In this document: positions 36,201 to 45,277 of the stretch, in pieces | Layout: the number at the start of each line of letters is the position of its first letter | Position numbering within the stretch: position 1 is the stretch's first letter | Origin: SB21 sp964415295 | Lineage (GTDB): Bacteria > CLD3 > SB21 | Direction: 5' to 3' | Length of the DNA: 64,000 bases | Assembly: GCA_964415295.1 (NCBI GenBank) | Contig: CAYPYN010000007.1 | Coordinates: forward strand, 62,001-126,000 | The notes under the pieces: model-generated | The model's input: the letters and a program-made list of their open reading frames with translations, nothing else | Database searches by the model: none | Told to the model about the DNA's origin: nothing | Program-made: the position numbers and the translations under genes

Positions 36201-36442
36201 CGACGGCACCAAAAGGAGCCGGTGCGAAATTTGAAGAATTACGTTCACTGGTTGAAGATCTTTATGAACTCAATCAAATCACTGAAAATATGAATATTTT
36301 TCAACCGAAATATGACGAAGACAAAATTGACAGAAGCATCAAGGCCGCCTACAAAGGAACCGATGTCCTACAGTCACCCTTCATCGTAGGATTAAAAACG
36401 ATCTTGAACGAAATGTGTTCTTCAAATCGTGAAAATCTGTAA
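33263..36442 (+). CDS. Large actin/Hsp70-fold ATPase
   Basis: A 1059-residue cytoplasmic protein. The first ~440 residues are an unassigned domain (start VFLPKLRDEGNKTELETSPG). The actin/Hsp70 ATPase fold follows: phosphate-1 YNVAIDFGTSFTNVFL (~443-458), phosphate-2 AVSVDVGGGSTDVVIWE (~690-706) and the adenosine motif KFHIGGNGSKLL (~840-851). It is not a standard DnaK: it lacks the VG..AK.Q lead and a recognisable substrate-binding domain. The last ~100 residues look helical. TTGGAGAAACAACT is the ribosome site, 24 bases after the tubulin-like gene. With the tubulin-like protein it makes a pair of polymer-type NTPases in one operon. Confidence 0.82.
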   Translation: MDQKVFLPKLRDEGNKTELETSPGAWNSFKTSGDLSYIGEDIELAHEQMEHFKIESIPSVWAQPYLFGKMLFSDKPDQPHPARNSILNEWKGLLSAICFWDVLNLNIESSHVLVSSKAKQNKRLFQILHVLQFADPNSQFGDDVYTFKLNNKVIGAFSRFSLVFTPKEYKLSYSDGIPWITPSGRFDDPTKSEYKMSEGDKKRLLSWIDNTIERLRQNNIRNTMAIIQLLNEWKGSKEFSGIQPSNASFESIKEVPILQKIQIPIARDKVFTRKLGKFQNRLIPGCLVAGEDSFIYPVDLKYLNEKNATFESASIAKEKNEDNFAVEVKLKVQDQPMEFSKKYSASDIISYERTPLLDIWPAYKDPSWNQYFVLFRHIGIPKLQIDLVTQKTREEREANVFVYTTNIYPDQILLKDIADSTSMGFIRCDNKSQYEFKAGNQTYNVAIDFGTSFTNVFLREKEENKSYACHIKVGSMLPGSDKTDFLVRMQHFLCSPDSVAKANSGGYEFDVKFPISTALLYKKNGDDVKSSEPFINSVIPFFQMDSIDEVFAKMLAEEIRSDLKWNTQSDGKRGTLLFLKQIVMMICAHLKFERGAKEVNFHWSYPKSFSEPLLRNYTENWSNILTKVGKETGLTLTSNLVDKDTVKKVKDAYQLDMPMTFPIDESIASAMYCINEVGGFAGTAQGSYAVSVDVGGGSTDVVIWETPIGKNNETKVKASFSVEFAGRDIFDNLVKTDGSFCAWLVDVAQVGDNETSRRDISAKIKKIIEKTPETERGNLVSSIMKMSEEKIWNYFNESYIGGGDRKVNFLRSAIFLFYSGLYYHIGQYFRNDTELQSVKFHIGGNGSKLLNLLSKDQSRYAPFLQKAFALGANNPKLYKENMMKISSEISKMPKSEVCYGSLAKDNQKSSSIVSNAILKIAENKEENKGPKKFLDARTAASPAKNMKESIVGLDGFSVGFEALQIESEINFETANKWTFPTAPKGAGAKFEELRSLVEDLYELNQITENMNIFQPKYDEDKIDRSIKAAYKGTDVLQSPFIVGLKTILNEMCSSNRENL

Positions 36443-36482
36443 TTCATATGTATCCAATGATCCTTGTGAAAAGGCTTAATAT

Positions 36483-37133
36483 ATGGATTTATTTACCGTT
36501 GTGGTAATCGCTTTGTCTGTCATTTCAATTGCTAATACCATCTTTGTTCTTTTTCTTTTTCGCAAATTTAGACCAAGTGACCGCGCAATCAGACAATTGT
36601 CTGAGGCGATTGATGATTTACAGAGAACTGCAACCATACGATCTACCGCTATTAAAAAAATTGAGGACCAATTAGCGTCATTATCTGCTCGACCGGCAGT
36701 TGATTTTCATACGGATACCCCAAATCCATCAGACGAAGCAAAGAGTGTTACGGATGTTGTTAAGCAGTTCAACAACAATATATATGACCTTAGTGACTTT
36801 GTCCGCTCAATGAATTGTTCTCGTGCTGCTTTGGACGGTAATGTATTGTCCGGCCCATTTTCAGGGTCAAATAGTGCTTCAATTGTTTTGTCCCGCAGCG
36901 GCGACTATTTGCTTTTCGAGTTTGGTAATGATTTTTATTGTGTTCCCTCTACTTCAATGATCTATGACATGTATTCAGCTCTATCGGTCGACAAAGTATT
37001 TGAAGTTGATAAGTTGTCAGATAATCCTGAGCTAAAGCTTTCAAAACTAATTTTGCCCGCCAGATGTTCAAGATCGGCAGACAACGCGGAGAAGTATGAT
37101 GTTCAAGAGAAAGGCCATATTCAGATTAGCTAA
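36483..37133 (+). CDS. Membrane-anchored coiled-coil protein
   Basis: A 216-residue protein with an N-terminal membrane helix (VVVIALSVISIANTIFVLFL), a coiled coil (~35-70, RQLSEAIDDLQRTATIRSTA), a low-complexity linker and a C-terminal beta part (SASIVLSRSGDYLLFEFGND). The start has no strong ribosome site. Its last 38 bases overlap the next gene, so the two are translationally coupled. The family is not recognised; it is a plausible linker between the two ATPase genes. Confidence 0.65.
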   Translation: MDLFTVVVIALSVISIANTIFVLFLFRKFRPSDRAIRQLSEAIDDLQRTATIRSTAIKKIEDQLASLSARPAVDFHTDTPNPSDEAKSVTDVVKQFNNNIYDLSDFVRSMNCSRAALDGNVLSGPFSGSNSASIVLSRSGDYLLFEFGNDFYCVPSTSMIYDMYSALSVDKVFEVDKLSDNPELKLSKLILPARCSRSADNAEKYDVQEKGHIQIS

Positions 37134-40100
37134 TCAAGTTAGACAAGATCGCCCCGCTTCACCTGTTTCTGATGAACCGTGTAGGTTCATTGAGAAAACA
37201 ATTTCCAACCTTAAGAATGCCATCTGCCTTCTTGCAGAGGTAACTATCCTTACGCTTTTCATGTTTCAAAACAGCTATACACAAGTTCTCAATGAAGGTT
37301 TTTTTAGACGTGACGTTATTGTGCTATATGACCTGACAGGCTCTGTTTATCAGACTGACATGAGGCCGAGGATCAATCAGTATCTGAAACAAATTCTTTT
37401 CAAGTTCCAAATTGATGTAGCGGCTGACAGTAAAATTGACAAGAACAACTTCAGTAAATTTGATATCAATCTTCCATTGCTTGGTGATAACGATATTCTC
37501 CACATCCTGCCGAATGGCATAAACGGACAGAATATTGCTGATATTGATGAAAAGTCCGGGTCCAATGCTGAATTCACAGTTTCACTTGCGAATACTCTTT
37601 TTTCGAAGTCACGCGAATACAAACTGGTTGAGCCGGCAAGTCTATATCTTGATTCGTTGGTTTCTTACAAGCGATACGATTACCCAATGTTAAGATATTT
37701 GCTGCCGATGGCCTTGTCCAAGCTTTCCGACTACGAAATAAAGTCTGAAAGCCACTTGGTTGTCATGGTAACCGATTATGTGGCGGGCGGAGGCTCCATC
37801 GGAATTGAAGATCGGGAAGCAATCCGGATGCATGCAAAAACAAGAGTTGAGTATCTTGAGAACACCGTTCTTAATGAATTCAACGATCTATATGATGAAG
37901 GAAATATTCTTTTTCAAGCAATTCTCAACAGGGGTATCGACAAACCGGTCATGATCAGAATATTTAGGTTGGAGCCCATCAATTTGCCAAGAATAGAATT
38001 CTCGGAAGATGAAAGTTATCAATTCAAGGAAAAAGGAAAGAATATCATACTTGATCCTGTCACTCTTAAATGCAAGGTAAGCAAAGGAGACATTTCAGGG
38101 TTTGATGTGTTTCTAAGTAACATCAATATTATTTCGAGAAAAACAAAAACACTGACTAAGTTTGAATTCAACATTCCCCGCCTGAAAGATGAAATAAAGA
38201 CGCCCGAAATAGTATTGCCCAAAAAAGAATTTCATGGAGAGAGTTCGGTTGGTATAAGAGGTGATTTTGCGATATTGTATAACAAGAATTCATTATGGAA
38301 GGGGCGTCTATACAGCACTATATCGACCAGTTCAAGAGATGCTTTTATTGTGTGGAAAGGTCTCAATTGGTGGATTTGGGGACCTGTTTTGACGATCCTC
38401 GTGCTTACTATCGGATTCTTTGTTTGGCTTTATAAGTATAGACCAACATTTGAAATATCGATACACTATGATAGAAACACCCCGGACTTTATCACTGTAG
38501 GTGGTGATATCAAGTATCCAGTATATGCCGTGTCTTCCGCGGCCACAGGGGACGTTTCCTATACTATTCCTATTCGAATAAAACATACTGGAAAATTCAA
38601 GCATCTCGAACTAAGTGCATACATATCTGAGACGCAGATTCCGGAACAGTTCAGTGAGTTCTGGAAACACGGTATTTATCTCAATACTCCGGAAAAAGAA
38701 AGTAAACAGGCATCAGGTATCCATCCGGAATCTCCGATTCACATGAAACTAAATAGGGGAGAGACGCAGACTATAGGTGTGATCTTGATGCCTCAAGCGG
38801 TAAATGCACCTGAAAAATTTCCAAGTCGTTTGGAAGAATGTATACAAATCACTTTTACGTTTCAGTCTTCTGATATGCGCACAGATAAAAAAACCGTCAT
38901 TTTTGGGCTTTGTCCTGATCTTGGCGATCAATGGGTGGGTTTTGACCCCGGTACTACCGGTACTTGTTGCTCCCTGTGGAATCATGAAAAAGATGAACCT
39001 GACCTTCTCCTTTTGGAAGACGGACAAAATATCATGCCTACTATGGTCTACTTTTCCGCAGAAGACAATGTTGTACTGGTTGGCAAAGGAGCGGAGGACC
39101 AGATAAGAGCAAAACCTCAACAAGGGTTTTTTTCTATCAAGAAACTCATCGGTTATGAAAACAAGAGGACCATCACGCACAATAGAAAACAAGAGAGTTT
39201 TACGGGTGAGGATATATTGTCAAAGATAGTTAGAGATGTAAATAAGAAGCTGAAACCTCATTTGGACGGAGGTTCCCTCTCGCGAATGGTTGTGGCAGTG
39301 CCCAACTATTTTACTCCGATAAAAATTGACAGACTGAAAGATTGTATAGTCCGATCCTTAAAAGACAGCCCAGAAAGTAATAACAACCATCGTTTGCTTT
39401 TCAAGGATAGCGTCAGACATTTGTATGAGGCAGAAGCTTCAGTTCTGTATTACCGCATGAAATATGATGAATTCAACACAGGCAGACCAAAGCGGATAGC
39501 GACTCACGAAAACGAAGATATTCTAGTTTTCGATTTCGGCGGTGGAACTCTTAACGCATCTATCGTAAGTTTAATCCAAGAAGATCCAACCGACGGTAAG
39601 ATGCATCTTGACATAAAAGCACGTATTGGATATTCGATCGGGGGGGATACTATTGATCGTATCGTAGCAATGCTTATATGGAGAATGCCGGAGTTTGATG
39701 AATTCAGAAAAAAATATTCAAATAAGTTTGAAAACAATACTCCGTTCGCGACGAATATCGATAATATGCAGGGAGAAATTAAAGAAGACAGAACCGGCTT
39801 TAATTATGCGTTAAAATTGATCGCACGAGAAATAAAGGAATCGTTGGGAAGCAAGACCCCGGCAGATGAATTTGAGTATTCGATAAGACTTGTTAAGCCT
39901 TTTCCGCTGAATACAACTCTTAAGATTAACAAACGCAAATTCACTGAAGATATATTCTTGTTTCAGGACAACGATATAAATCTTAAATCGCTCATCGAGC
40001 AGGCCGTGCGTGAAGTAATTGAAATATTCGGTCATACCGGTGACGGCGAATTAGAAACCGTAATTTTGAGCGGCAGATCGGTTCAGCTTCGAGGAGTGGA

Positions 40101-40686
40101 AGACCTTGTAATGAACACCTTGAAAGCGCAAGGGCAGAAGCCTTTCAAAATTAAATACGTTGGGGAGCAGACAAAAACATGTGTTGTGTCGGGTGCAGCT
40201 TTTTATGGTAATCATGGCTCATATATAGAATTAACCAGAGGATGCAGTCTTGCTTCTTTTGGTATTCGTGTTCCTCAGTTTAATAATCCGAGTTATAACA
40301 AATACGTTGAATTGGTAAGGTTGAAAGAACCATTTAGTAACAACAAGATAGAAAAGCAGATTCCAAACGAAAGAGACAAGCAGATCGACATCAGAGGTTG
40401 CGGGCAAAGGATACATTTCATGCAGATCAACGGAGCGGATGCTGAAAACGCCATAAACAAGAAACTGAGTTACAAAACAGCTCTGCTAGCTAAGGTAAAT
40501 AATGTATCCGGATCGACATTAGATGATGTCAAATTCACATTAAAAGACGATGATACTTTCAGTTTTGAGTTGAGCAATAGCTATTTTCAGTATAAGTCCA
40601 ATGACAGACGCATCGAAAGCATCGATCTCTTTGAGGACAATCACCCGTCCAATTTATGGCCCTTTGATGAATCGGCGTTTCGATAA
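37096..40686 (+). CDS. VWA-like / transmembrane / DnaK-like ATPase fusion
   Basis: A 1196-residue protein of unusual layout. A signal-type hydrophobic segment (~40-60, LLAEVTILTLFMFQNSY) is followed by a VWA-like domain (~75-290) with a DxTxS variant of the metal site, VIVLYDLTGSVYQTDM, and LVVMVTDYVAGGGS. A second membrane helix (~425-447, IWGPVLTILVLTIGFFVWLY) puts the rest in the cytoplasm. From ~610 there is a clear Hsp70 ATPase domain: GFDPGTTGTCCSLW, DGQNIMPTMVYFS, VGKGAEDQIRAKP, MVVAVPNYFTPIK, ILVFDFGGGTLNASIV (~808) and VILSGRSVQLRG (~985). The substrate-binding domain of DnaK is replaced by a ~130-residue tail. GGAGAAGT precedes ATG; 37099 is an alternative start. Confidence 0.85.
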   Translation: MMFKRKAIFRLANQVRQDRPASPVSDEPCRFIEKTISNLKNAICLLAEVTILTLFMFQNSYTQVLNEGFFRRDVIVLYDLTGSVYQTDMRPRINQYLKQILFKFQIDVAADSKIDKNNFSKFDINLPLLGDNDILHILPNGINGQNIADIDEKSGSNAEFTVSLANTLFSKSREYKLVEPASLYLDSLVSYKRYDYPMLRYLLPMALSKLSDYEIKSESHLVVMVTDYVAGGGSIGIEDREAIRMHAKTRVEYLENTVLNEFNDLYDEGNILFQAILNRGIDKPVMIRIFRLEPINLPRIEFSEDESYQFKEKGKNIILDPVTLKCKVSKGDISGFDVFLSNINIISRKTKTLTKFEFNIPRLKDEIKTPEIVLPKKEFHGESSVGIRGDFAILYNKNSLWKGRLYSTISTSSRDAFIVWKGLNWWIWGPVLTILVLTIGFFVWLYKYRPTFEISIHYDRNTPDFITVGGDIKYPVYAVSSAATGDVSYTIPIRIKHTGKFKHLELSAYISETQIPEQFSEFWKHGIYLNTPEKESKQASGIHPESPIHMKLNRGETQTIGVILMPQAVNAPEKFPSRLEECIQITFTFQSSDMRTDKKTVIFGLCPDLGDQWVGFDPGTTGTCCSLWNHEKDEPDLLLLEDGQNIMPTMVYFSAEDNVVLVGKGAEDQIRAKPQQGFFSIKKLIGYENKRTITHNRKQESFTGEDILSKIVRDVNKKLKPHLDGGSLSRMVVAVPNYFTPIKIDRLKDCIVRSLKDSPESNNNHRLLFKDSVRHLYEAEASVLYYRMKYDEFNTGRPKRIATHENEDILVFDFGGGTLNASIVSLIQEDPTDGKMHLDIKARIGYSIGGDTIDRIVAMLIWRMPEFDEFRKKYSNKFENNTPFATNIDNMQGEIKEDRTGFNYALKLIAREIKESLGSKTPADEFEYSIRLVKPFPLNTTLKINKRKFTEDIFLFQDNDINLKSLIEQAVREVIEIFGHTGDGELETVILSGRSVQLRGVEDLVMNTLKAQGQKPFKIKYVGEQTKTCVVSGAAFYGNHGSYIELTRGCSLASFGIRVPQFNNPSYNKYVELVRLKEPFSNNKIEKQIPNERDKQIDIRGCGQRIHFMQINGADAENAINKKLSYKTALLAKVNNVSGSTLDDVKFTLKDDDTFSFELSNSYFQYKSNDRRIESIDLFEDNHPSNLWPFDESAFR

Positions 40687-40724
40687 TTATCCCGTCAAGC
40701 TTTATTAAATAGAGAAATTAAGTT

Positions 40725-43013
40725 ATGAAGGCATTAAGGTTGAGTCTGCTCCTCGTTTTTGTCCTGTTTCAAAATAGCTTGTTTTCACAGAATTTGAATC
40801 GATGGTACTTTGTTACCAAAGACATTTCAATTGATGGTATTGAGATCCAAAGTAACAATTACGTATATGGTCGACTGAATACGAAAGAAAAAAAACTGGA
40901 GGTCAAGATCGGTTCATTGCTTGCCAATGGCAAGTTCCGATATGTGAACATTCCAATTAGTTACATAGATCTCACGAAGAAGGAACCAAAAATAGCTATG
41001 GATAGTGCGCTTAATCTTAATTCCTTCAAAATTACTTATGACTCACTGGGACAAGTCTATCTCACATGTGAGATAAAGGACAAAAAAGAATTTGAAGACT
41101 TGGGAACAGTTACAGTCACTTTGCTTGATTCACAAAACAGATCGGTGTTTCCGGCATTCAAATTAATGAAAGACACCGGAGCTGGCAAAAGGGCCATCTT
41201 CATGATAGGAAGTCTTAACAAAGTATTTCTAGAAAGTTTCCTTCGTGTAAGAAATTTCAGAATACTAAGTACTGGGCAATCTAGGTTCATTTCAATTTTT
41301 GCATTCGAAATGATGTGCGAAAACCTCTCGGACGACAGCTTTGAATTGAAAATCAATCTTGCCGAAAGAAAATTTGGTGATGACAGTGGTGTTGCCCATT
41401 ACGCCTTTACTGTTGATCGATCCGATGCCCCCCAATGCATCATAGTGTTTTCAAGCGGTTCTCCAAAGATCGTTATGAATAAGTGGACGGTTCAAGACGC
41501 AATAACATTCGGTAATGACAATACTCTCAATATGGACTTGATGGCAGTTTGGGACAATAGAATAGCATTAGTGACTGTGTCGAAAGTGCTGGATGTTGAA
41601 ATAGTTTTAATGGGTTTGTCAATATGGATATGGCTATTCATTGTACTGCTCACGGTAGCAGTGATTGCTGTGTCTGTTATATATCGAATAGGAAGAAAAC
41701 GTGCGCATGTGACCGAAGAAATCAAACAAGATCCAGAGCCAGTGTTTAAAGGTGCTCAAAAGAAAGAGAAACCCGTCAAAAAGAAGGAAGAACAGATAGC
41801 TCCAGAAGACAGCAAAGCCGAAAAAGATGCTGATACAACTGCTCAGTTAAGAATTGACGATAGCAATTCAAATGAGCCGGAAGCCTCATCAAACAAAGAT
41901 GATGATGTGTCGGTAAATCCGGAGAAAAGGATCGACAAGCTACAAGCAGATATCGACGAAATGAATAGACAGATAGTGCAATTAAATGAGGTTAAGAGGA
42001 CTCTTGAAGAAGCAAACCAAAACTCAGAACAAGAAATCAAATCGAAATCCGAGAAAATCGAAGACCTGGAGAAAGAACTGAAGAAGAATGAAGATTCAAT
42101 CAAGGAACTGAAAGAAAAGAAGAACAAATTAGATGGTAAACTTGATAAATTGCAAAAAGAGAATGAAGATATAAAAGTGGATTTGAAGAACAAGGATACT
42201 GAATTTAAAAAACTGAAGAGCGATTATGAAAATCTTTCAAATGAGCATAATGTCTTGTCAAGGGATTTTTTGGCGATTGATGCAATGGAATCAGCCTCCC
42301 TTTCCGAGGATATTCGTTCACTTTACGACGCTGATCAAATGATAGTGGAGACTATAGGAAAGATTGAGAAATATCATAAGAATATCGTCGATGAAAGTTC
42401 ACCGCATTATCGTTATGTGAAGGAGACCTATACTGAACTTAAGCTCACCTTTGTGTCAAGTGAACGTCTGAGGGCGGTCATTCAAGGCCTAAAAGACCTT
42501 CAAAGTAAAGCCAGAACGCCGAACAACACGCTGATGGGGCTTGTGCCGAAAGCCGGTGAAGGCATTAACGTGAGCGCTGATATTATAAGAACAGCTGTCA
42601 GAAAATTCGTGAAAGAAGAAGTTTGTCTGCAATTAGTAGGTCCGCTTTTGATCGCCATCGAGAGATTGTGTGTTTCAAATGACACAGGTGAAGTGGAAAG
42701 TGAATCTGCTTTTAAAACTGTCGTCGAGACCCTGAAACAACAGAGAGGTAAAATAGACACATTCCTGAATTCCGTAGGATTGCGTTCCCTACCCGGTTTT
42801 TGCCTATTCTATGACATTGGAGCCGATGAGAACAAGATCAAGAAATATATTGACGCCGTGGGTAGCCGCAAGACAAAGAACATTTTTCCTCTGTCTAACA
42901 AGCCAAATAAGGAATTCATTATTGATATTAAGGCATGGCCCTTTTTGGACCAGGAAGCCGGAGGCGCAATATTCAACGGCCCAAAAGTAGCGGTTTGGAT
43001 ATCGGAATTATGA
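40725..43013 (+). CDS. Envelope-spanning coiled-coil protein
   Basis: A 762-residue protein with a signal peptide (MKALRLSLLLVFVLFQNSLF, cleavage near FSQ), an extracytoplasmic beta-rich domain (~25-285), one membrane helix (~297-318, IWIWLFIVLLTVAVIAVSVI), a Lys/Glu-rich linker (~325-400), a long coiled coil (~400-525, repeating LxxxIxxL heptads such as LEKELKKNEDSIKELKEK) and a C-terminal helical domain (~535-762). This topology mirrors the preceding VWA/Hsp70 protein: outside domain first, cytoplasmic part last. The cytoplasmic coiled coil could bind the tubulin-like or Hsp70-like ATPases. The stop overlaps the next ATG (ATGA). The family is not recognised. Confidence 0.75.
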   Translation: MKALRLSLLLVFVLFQNSLFSQNLNRWYFVTKDISIDGIEIQSNNYVYGRLNTKEKKLEVKIGSLLANGKFRYVNIPISYIDLTKKEPKIAMDSALNLNSFKITYDSLGQVYLTCEIKDKKEFEDLGTVTVTLLDSQNRSVFPAFKLMKDTGAGKRAIFMIGSLNKVFLESFLRVRNFRILSTGQSRFISIFAFEMMCENLSDDSFELKINLAERKFGDDSGVAHYAFTVDRSDAPQCIIVFSSGSPKIVMNKWTVQDAITFGNDNTLNMDLMAVWDNRIALVTVSKVLDVEIVLMGLSIWIWLFIVLLTVAVIAVSVIYRIGRKRAHVTEEIKQDPEPVFKGAQKKEKPVKKKEEQIAPEDSKAEKDADTTAQLRIDDSNSNEPEASSNKDDDVSVNPEKRIDKLQADIDEMNRQIVQLNEVKRTLEEANQNSEQEIKSKSEKIEDLEKELKKNEDSIKELKEKKNKLDGKLDKLQKENEDIKVDLKNKDTEFKKLKSDYENLSNEHNVLSRDFLAIDAMESASLSEDIRSLYDADQMIVETIGKIEKYHKNIVDESSPHYRYVKETYTELKLTFVSSERLRAVIQGLKDLQSKARTPNNTLMGLVPKAGEGINVSADIIRTAVRKFVKEEVCLQLVGPLLIAIERLCVSNDTGEVESESAFKTVVETLKQQRGKIDTFLNSVGLRSLPGFCLFYDIGADENKIKKYIDAVGSRKTKNIFPLSNKPNKEFIIDIKAWPFLDQEAGGAIFNGPKVAVWISEL

Positions 43014-43216
43014 TAGTGTACAAGATGGACAGTCAGGTAGTGGGCCTGCTGCCTGCAACAATACAATGTATGAAGCCACTTAAGCTTCACAAGAGAATGC
43101 AGCCCAGAGCTGGTGTTTTGGTACTGTTGTATCAGCGCGCTGTGATGAACGAATCCTATGCCAAGGTTGCAACAAAACATTATGTATGGCGATATTATGA
43201 AAAACATGGTCGATGA
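43010..43216 (+). CDS. Possible small coupled protein
   Basis: A 68-residue reading frame beginning MIVYKMDSQVVGLLPATIQC, overlapping the stop of the upstream gene as ATGA. It has no membrane helix and no recognised family. A 29-residue frame (MKNMVDDLLVANLLGPTHIP...) overlaps its end in another frame at 43197-43286, so this stretch could be a decayed or frameshifted gene. Support is only the start overlap and the absence of a better frame. Confidence 0.4.
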   Translation: MIVYKMDSQVVGLLPATIQCMKPLKLHKRMQPRAGVLVLLYQRAVMNESYAKVATKHYVWRYYEKHGR

Positions 43217-43310
43217 TCTTCTCGTTGCCAATCTATTAGGTCCTACTCATATCCCGAATCGCAAATGCGTTAAAGAAATATTCTGACTAAAGCCTGTAGG
43301 CAGTAAGTTG

Positions 43311-43544
43311 ATGTCTTCGCTGAAAACTTTTGAGTTTTTGACCGAAGACGGAAACAAAACCCCGCATACCGCACGTGATATGGAGCAGATGATCGCACTT
43401 CTGGACAAACTGAAGCAGGATCCGACGGTGCTGGGGGAAAAAGGAATAGAAAAAAGCAAAATAAAGGAATGTTGTACCGTGATTTGTGAAAATATTATTT
43501 TTTATGCTATCCAGGCAATAAACCAGGCCTCCGGAGGAGGCTGA
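43311..43544 (+). CDS. Hypothetical small protein
   Basis: A 77-residue, mostly helical protein (SLKTFEFLTEDGNKTPHTAR; CCTVICENIIFYAIQAINQA). It ends 15 bases before the next gene, which has a strong ribosome site. No obvious ribosome site precedes its own ATG. The family is not recognised. Confidence 0.5.
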   Translation: MSSLKTFEFLTEDGNKTPHTARDMEQMIALLDKLKQDPTVLGEKGIEKSKIKECCTVICENIIFYAIQAINQASGGG

Positions 43545-43559
43545 AAGGAGAATGACGTT

Positions 43560-45194
43560 ATGCCGAAGGAAATAGGTGAGGAGATCGAGGCTATCAATTC
43601 AGAACAAACTTTGGATCTCTTGAAATTCATGTTCAGAGACAGCCTCATTGATTACATGAAAAAGAGGAAGGTTTATCTTACCTGGATGATATTAAGCGCG
43701 TTGTCATGTATCGTCATGCCGCTCATTTTTATGAAGTGGAAGAATAACTGGACCTTGATCTTTCCGGGGCTCATCGGCGCAGGTATTTCTTACATGATGC
43801 TGACCGGCCTCAAGATCTCCACGCGCATCAAAAAGATCGGCGTCATCGGGCTTCCGCTGACACGGATACCGTTTGAATCCGGCGCTGCCGTGATCGACCG
43901 CTCCGGTATTTGGCAGTCAACAAACCTGAAGTATCCCAGCCTGACCGAGGATACTATCCTGGAACTTGCCAAATTGAAAAAGGAATTCGAAGAATTCCTG
44001 AGAAAGTACCCTGTCATTTTGTCTAAAGACAAGAAAACAATCAGTGATAACGCCGAAGGCTTCAAAGACGTTCTATTCAAAGAAGAATACGATCTGGTCG
44101 AATACTTGTCAAAGATGGAGGAGCTTATGGGTCGGCTGATTATGTTTCAGGCCAGCCTGTCTCTATTCCGAAGAGAACATCCGGTGGTGAAAACTTTTGA
44201 TCTTGCCAGACAAACATTCATACCGCAGGCTATACTTGAGACCCTGACTGAATCTGAGCTGGTACAGAAGGCCCAGCAGATCAGCGGAGTGATCAAAGCC
44301 ACCCAGGGAGACATGGCCGGACTGATCCTGGATGCCGATATTATCGCCAGTGAATTGATTAAACTGATCGACCACACCTTGCCTCGTTATAAGCATTCCG
44401 TCAACTATTCTCTGTCTCAGGTGAGCATCAAGTTCCCGACGCTAATTACAGAGCGGCTGAGTGATTCGGCATTCAACTACTATTGTACTCACTGTAACGC
44501 CGATGTGAACCATTATCTACAGACAGCCAAATACAACAGGGCCGGCGCATCTAAGAAAGTTCTCTACTCTAGGCGCACGCGGATGTATATGGTGGATACC
44601 GAACAGCGCATCTGGAAATGTCCGGTCTGCGAGAGTACCACAACGACGCCCATACGCCAGCATAAAATGAACGACGAGCTTTTCACCGAAGTGTATGACA
44701 AACTGTACGAGGAGAACCGCGTTGAAAGGTTGAGAATATACAGCGGGATCGACGATCAGAAACGGAGTTTTATTGAAAAAGCCGAAACGCAGCTTCATCA
44801 GGTTTTTCGGGAAAACCGCGCCAAGATCGATATGGTCAAATCCAAGATGAGGAGTATTTTGGCGGAAACGGAAGGTGATGAAGCCGCGATTCAAAGTCTG
44901 CAGGCTCTGCTTGTCAACTACCAGCAGATGGCGCAGCAGAAAGCGGCTCAGATCCGGGATGAAATCGACCGCATCAAAGAAACCATTGCCGCTGACACGG
45001 CCGTAGCGGTCAATGCGGCTTCGGCTAACATAGACGCCATGATACGGGATATGGACAGCAAACTCGATACGTACAAAGACATGGATCGCGAGGCGGACCG
45101 AAAAAGAGACGAATGGGCAAGACGTAGCGCCGAAAGCAGTGAGGCCGCCGCACGGCATCTGTCGTGGTTCCGCAAGAGATGGACGAGATCATAA
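43560..45194 (+). CDS. Membrane protein with internal zinc ribbon and C-terminal coiled coil
   Basis: A 544-residue protein with AAAGGAG before the ATG. Two membrane helices lie near the N-terminus (~38-55, TWMILSALSCIVMPLIF, and ~62-82, LIFPGLIGAGISYMML). A long helical domain follows, then a split zinc ribbon (YYCTHCNADVNHYL at ~307 and WKCPVCEST at ~351), and a C-terminal coiled coil (~415-530) rich in Ala, Gln and Glu. Both helices leave N- and C-termini on the same, probably cytoplasmic, side. The family is not recognised. From here to 47515 three genes are tightly spaced and look slightly richer in G+C than the block before, suggesting a separate module. Confidence 0.72.
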   Translation: MPKEIGEEIEAINSEQTLDLLKFMFRDSLIDYMKKRKVYLTWMILSALSCIVMPLIFMKWKNNWTLIFPGLIGAGISYMMLTGLKISTRIKKIGVIGLPLTRIPFESGAAVIDRSGIWQSTNLKYPSLTEDTILELAKLKKEFEEFLRKYPVILSKDKKTISDNAEGFKDVLFKEEYDLVEYLSKMEELMGRLIMFQASLSLFRREHPVVKTFDLARQTFIPQAILETLTESELVQKAQQISGVIKATQGDMAGLILDADIIASELIKLIDHTLPRYKHSVNYSLSQVSIKFPTLITERLSDSAFNYYCTHCNADVNHYLQTAKYNRAGASKKVLYSRRTRMYMVDTEQRIWKCPVCESTTTTPIRQHKMNDELFTEVYDKLYEENRVERLRIYSGIDDQKRSFIEKAETQLHQVFRENRAKIDMVKSKMRSILAETEGDEAAIQSLQALLVNYQQMAQQKAAQIRDEIDRIKETIAADTAVAVNAASANIDAMIRDMDSKLDTYKDMDREADRKRDEWARRSAESSEAAARHLSWFRKRWTRS

Positions 45195-45277
45195 ACCCAA
45201 ACGACCGTCAGATTCTATGCGATATGAGTCAAAGATCATTGAATAAGAGCTAATACATAAGAAAAAGAGAGGTTTTT

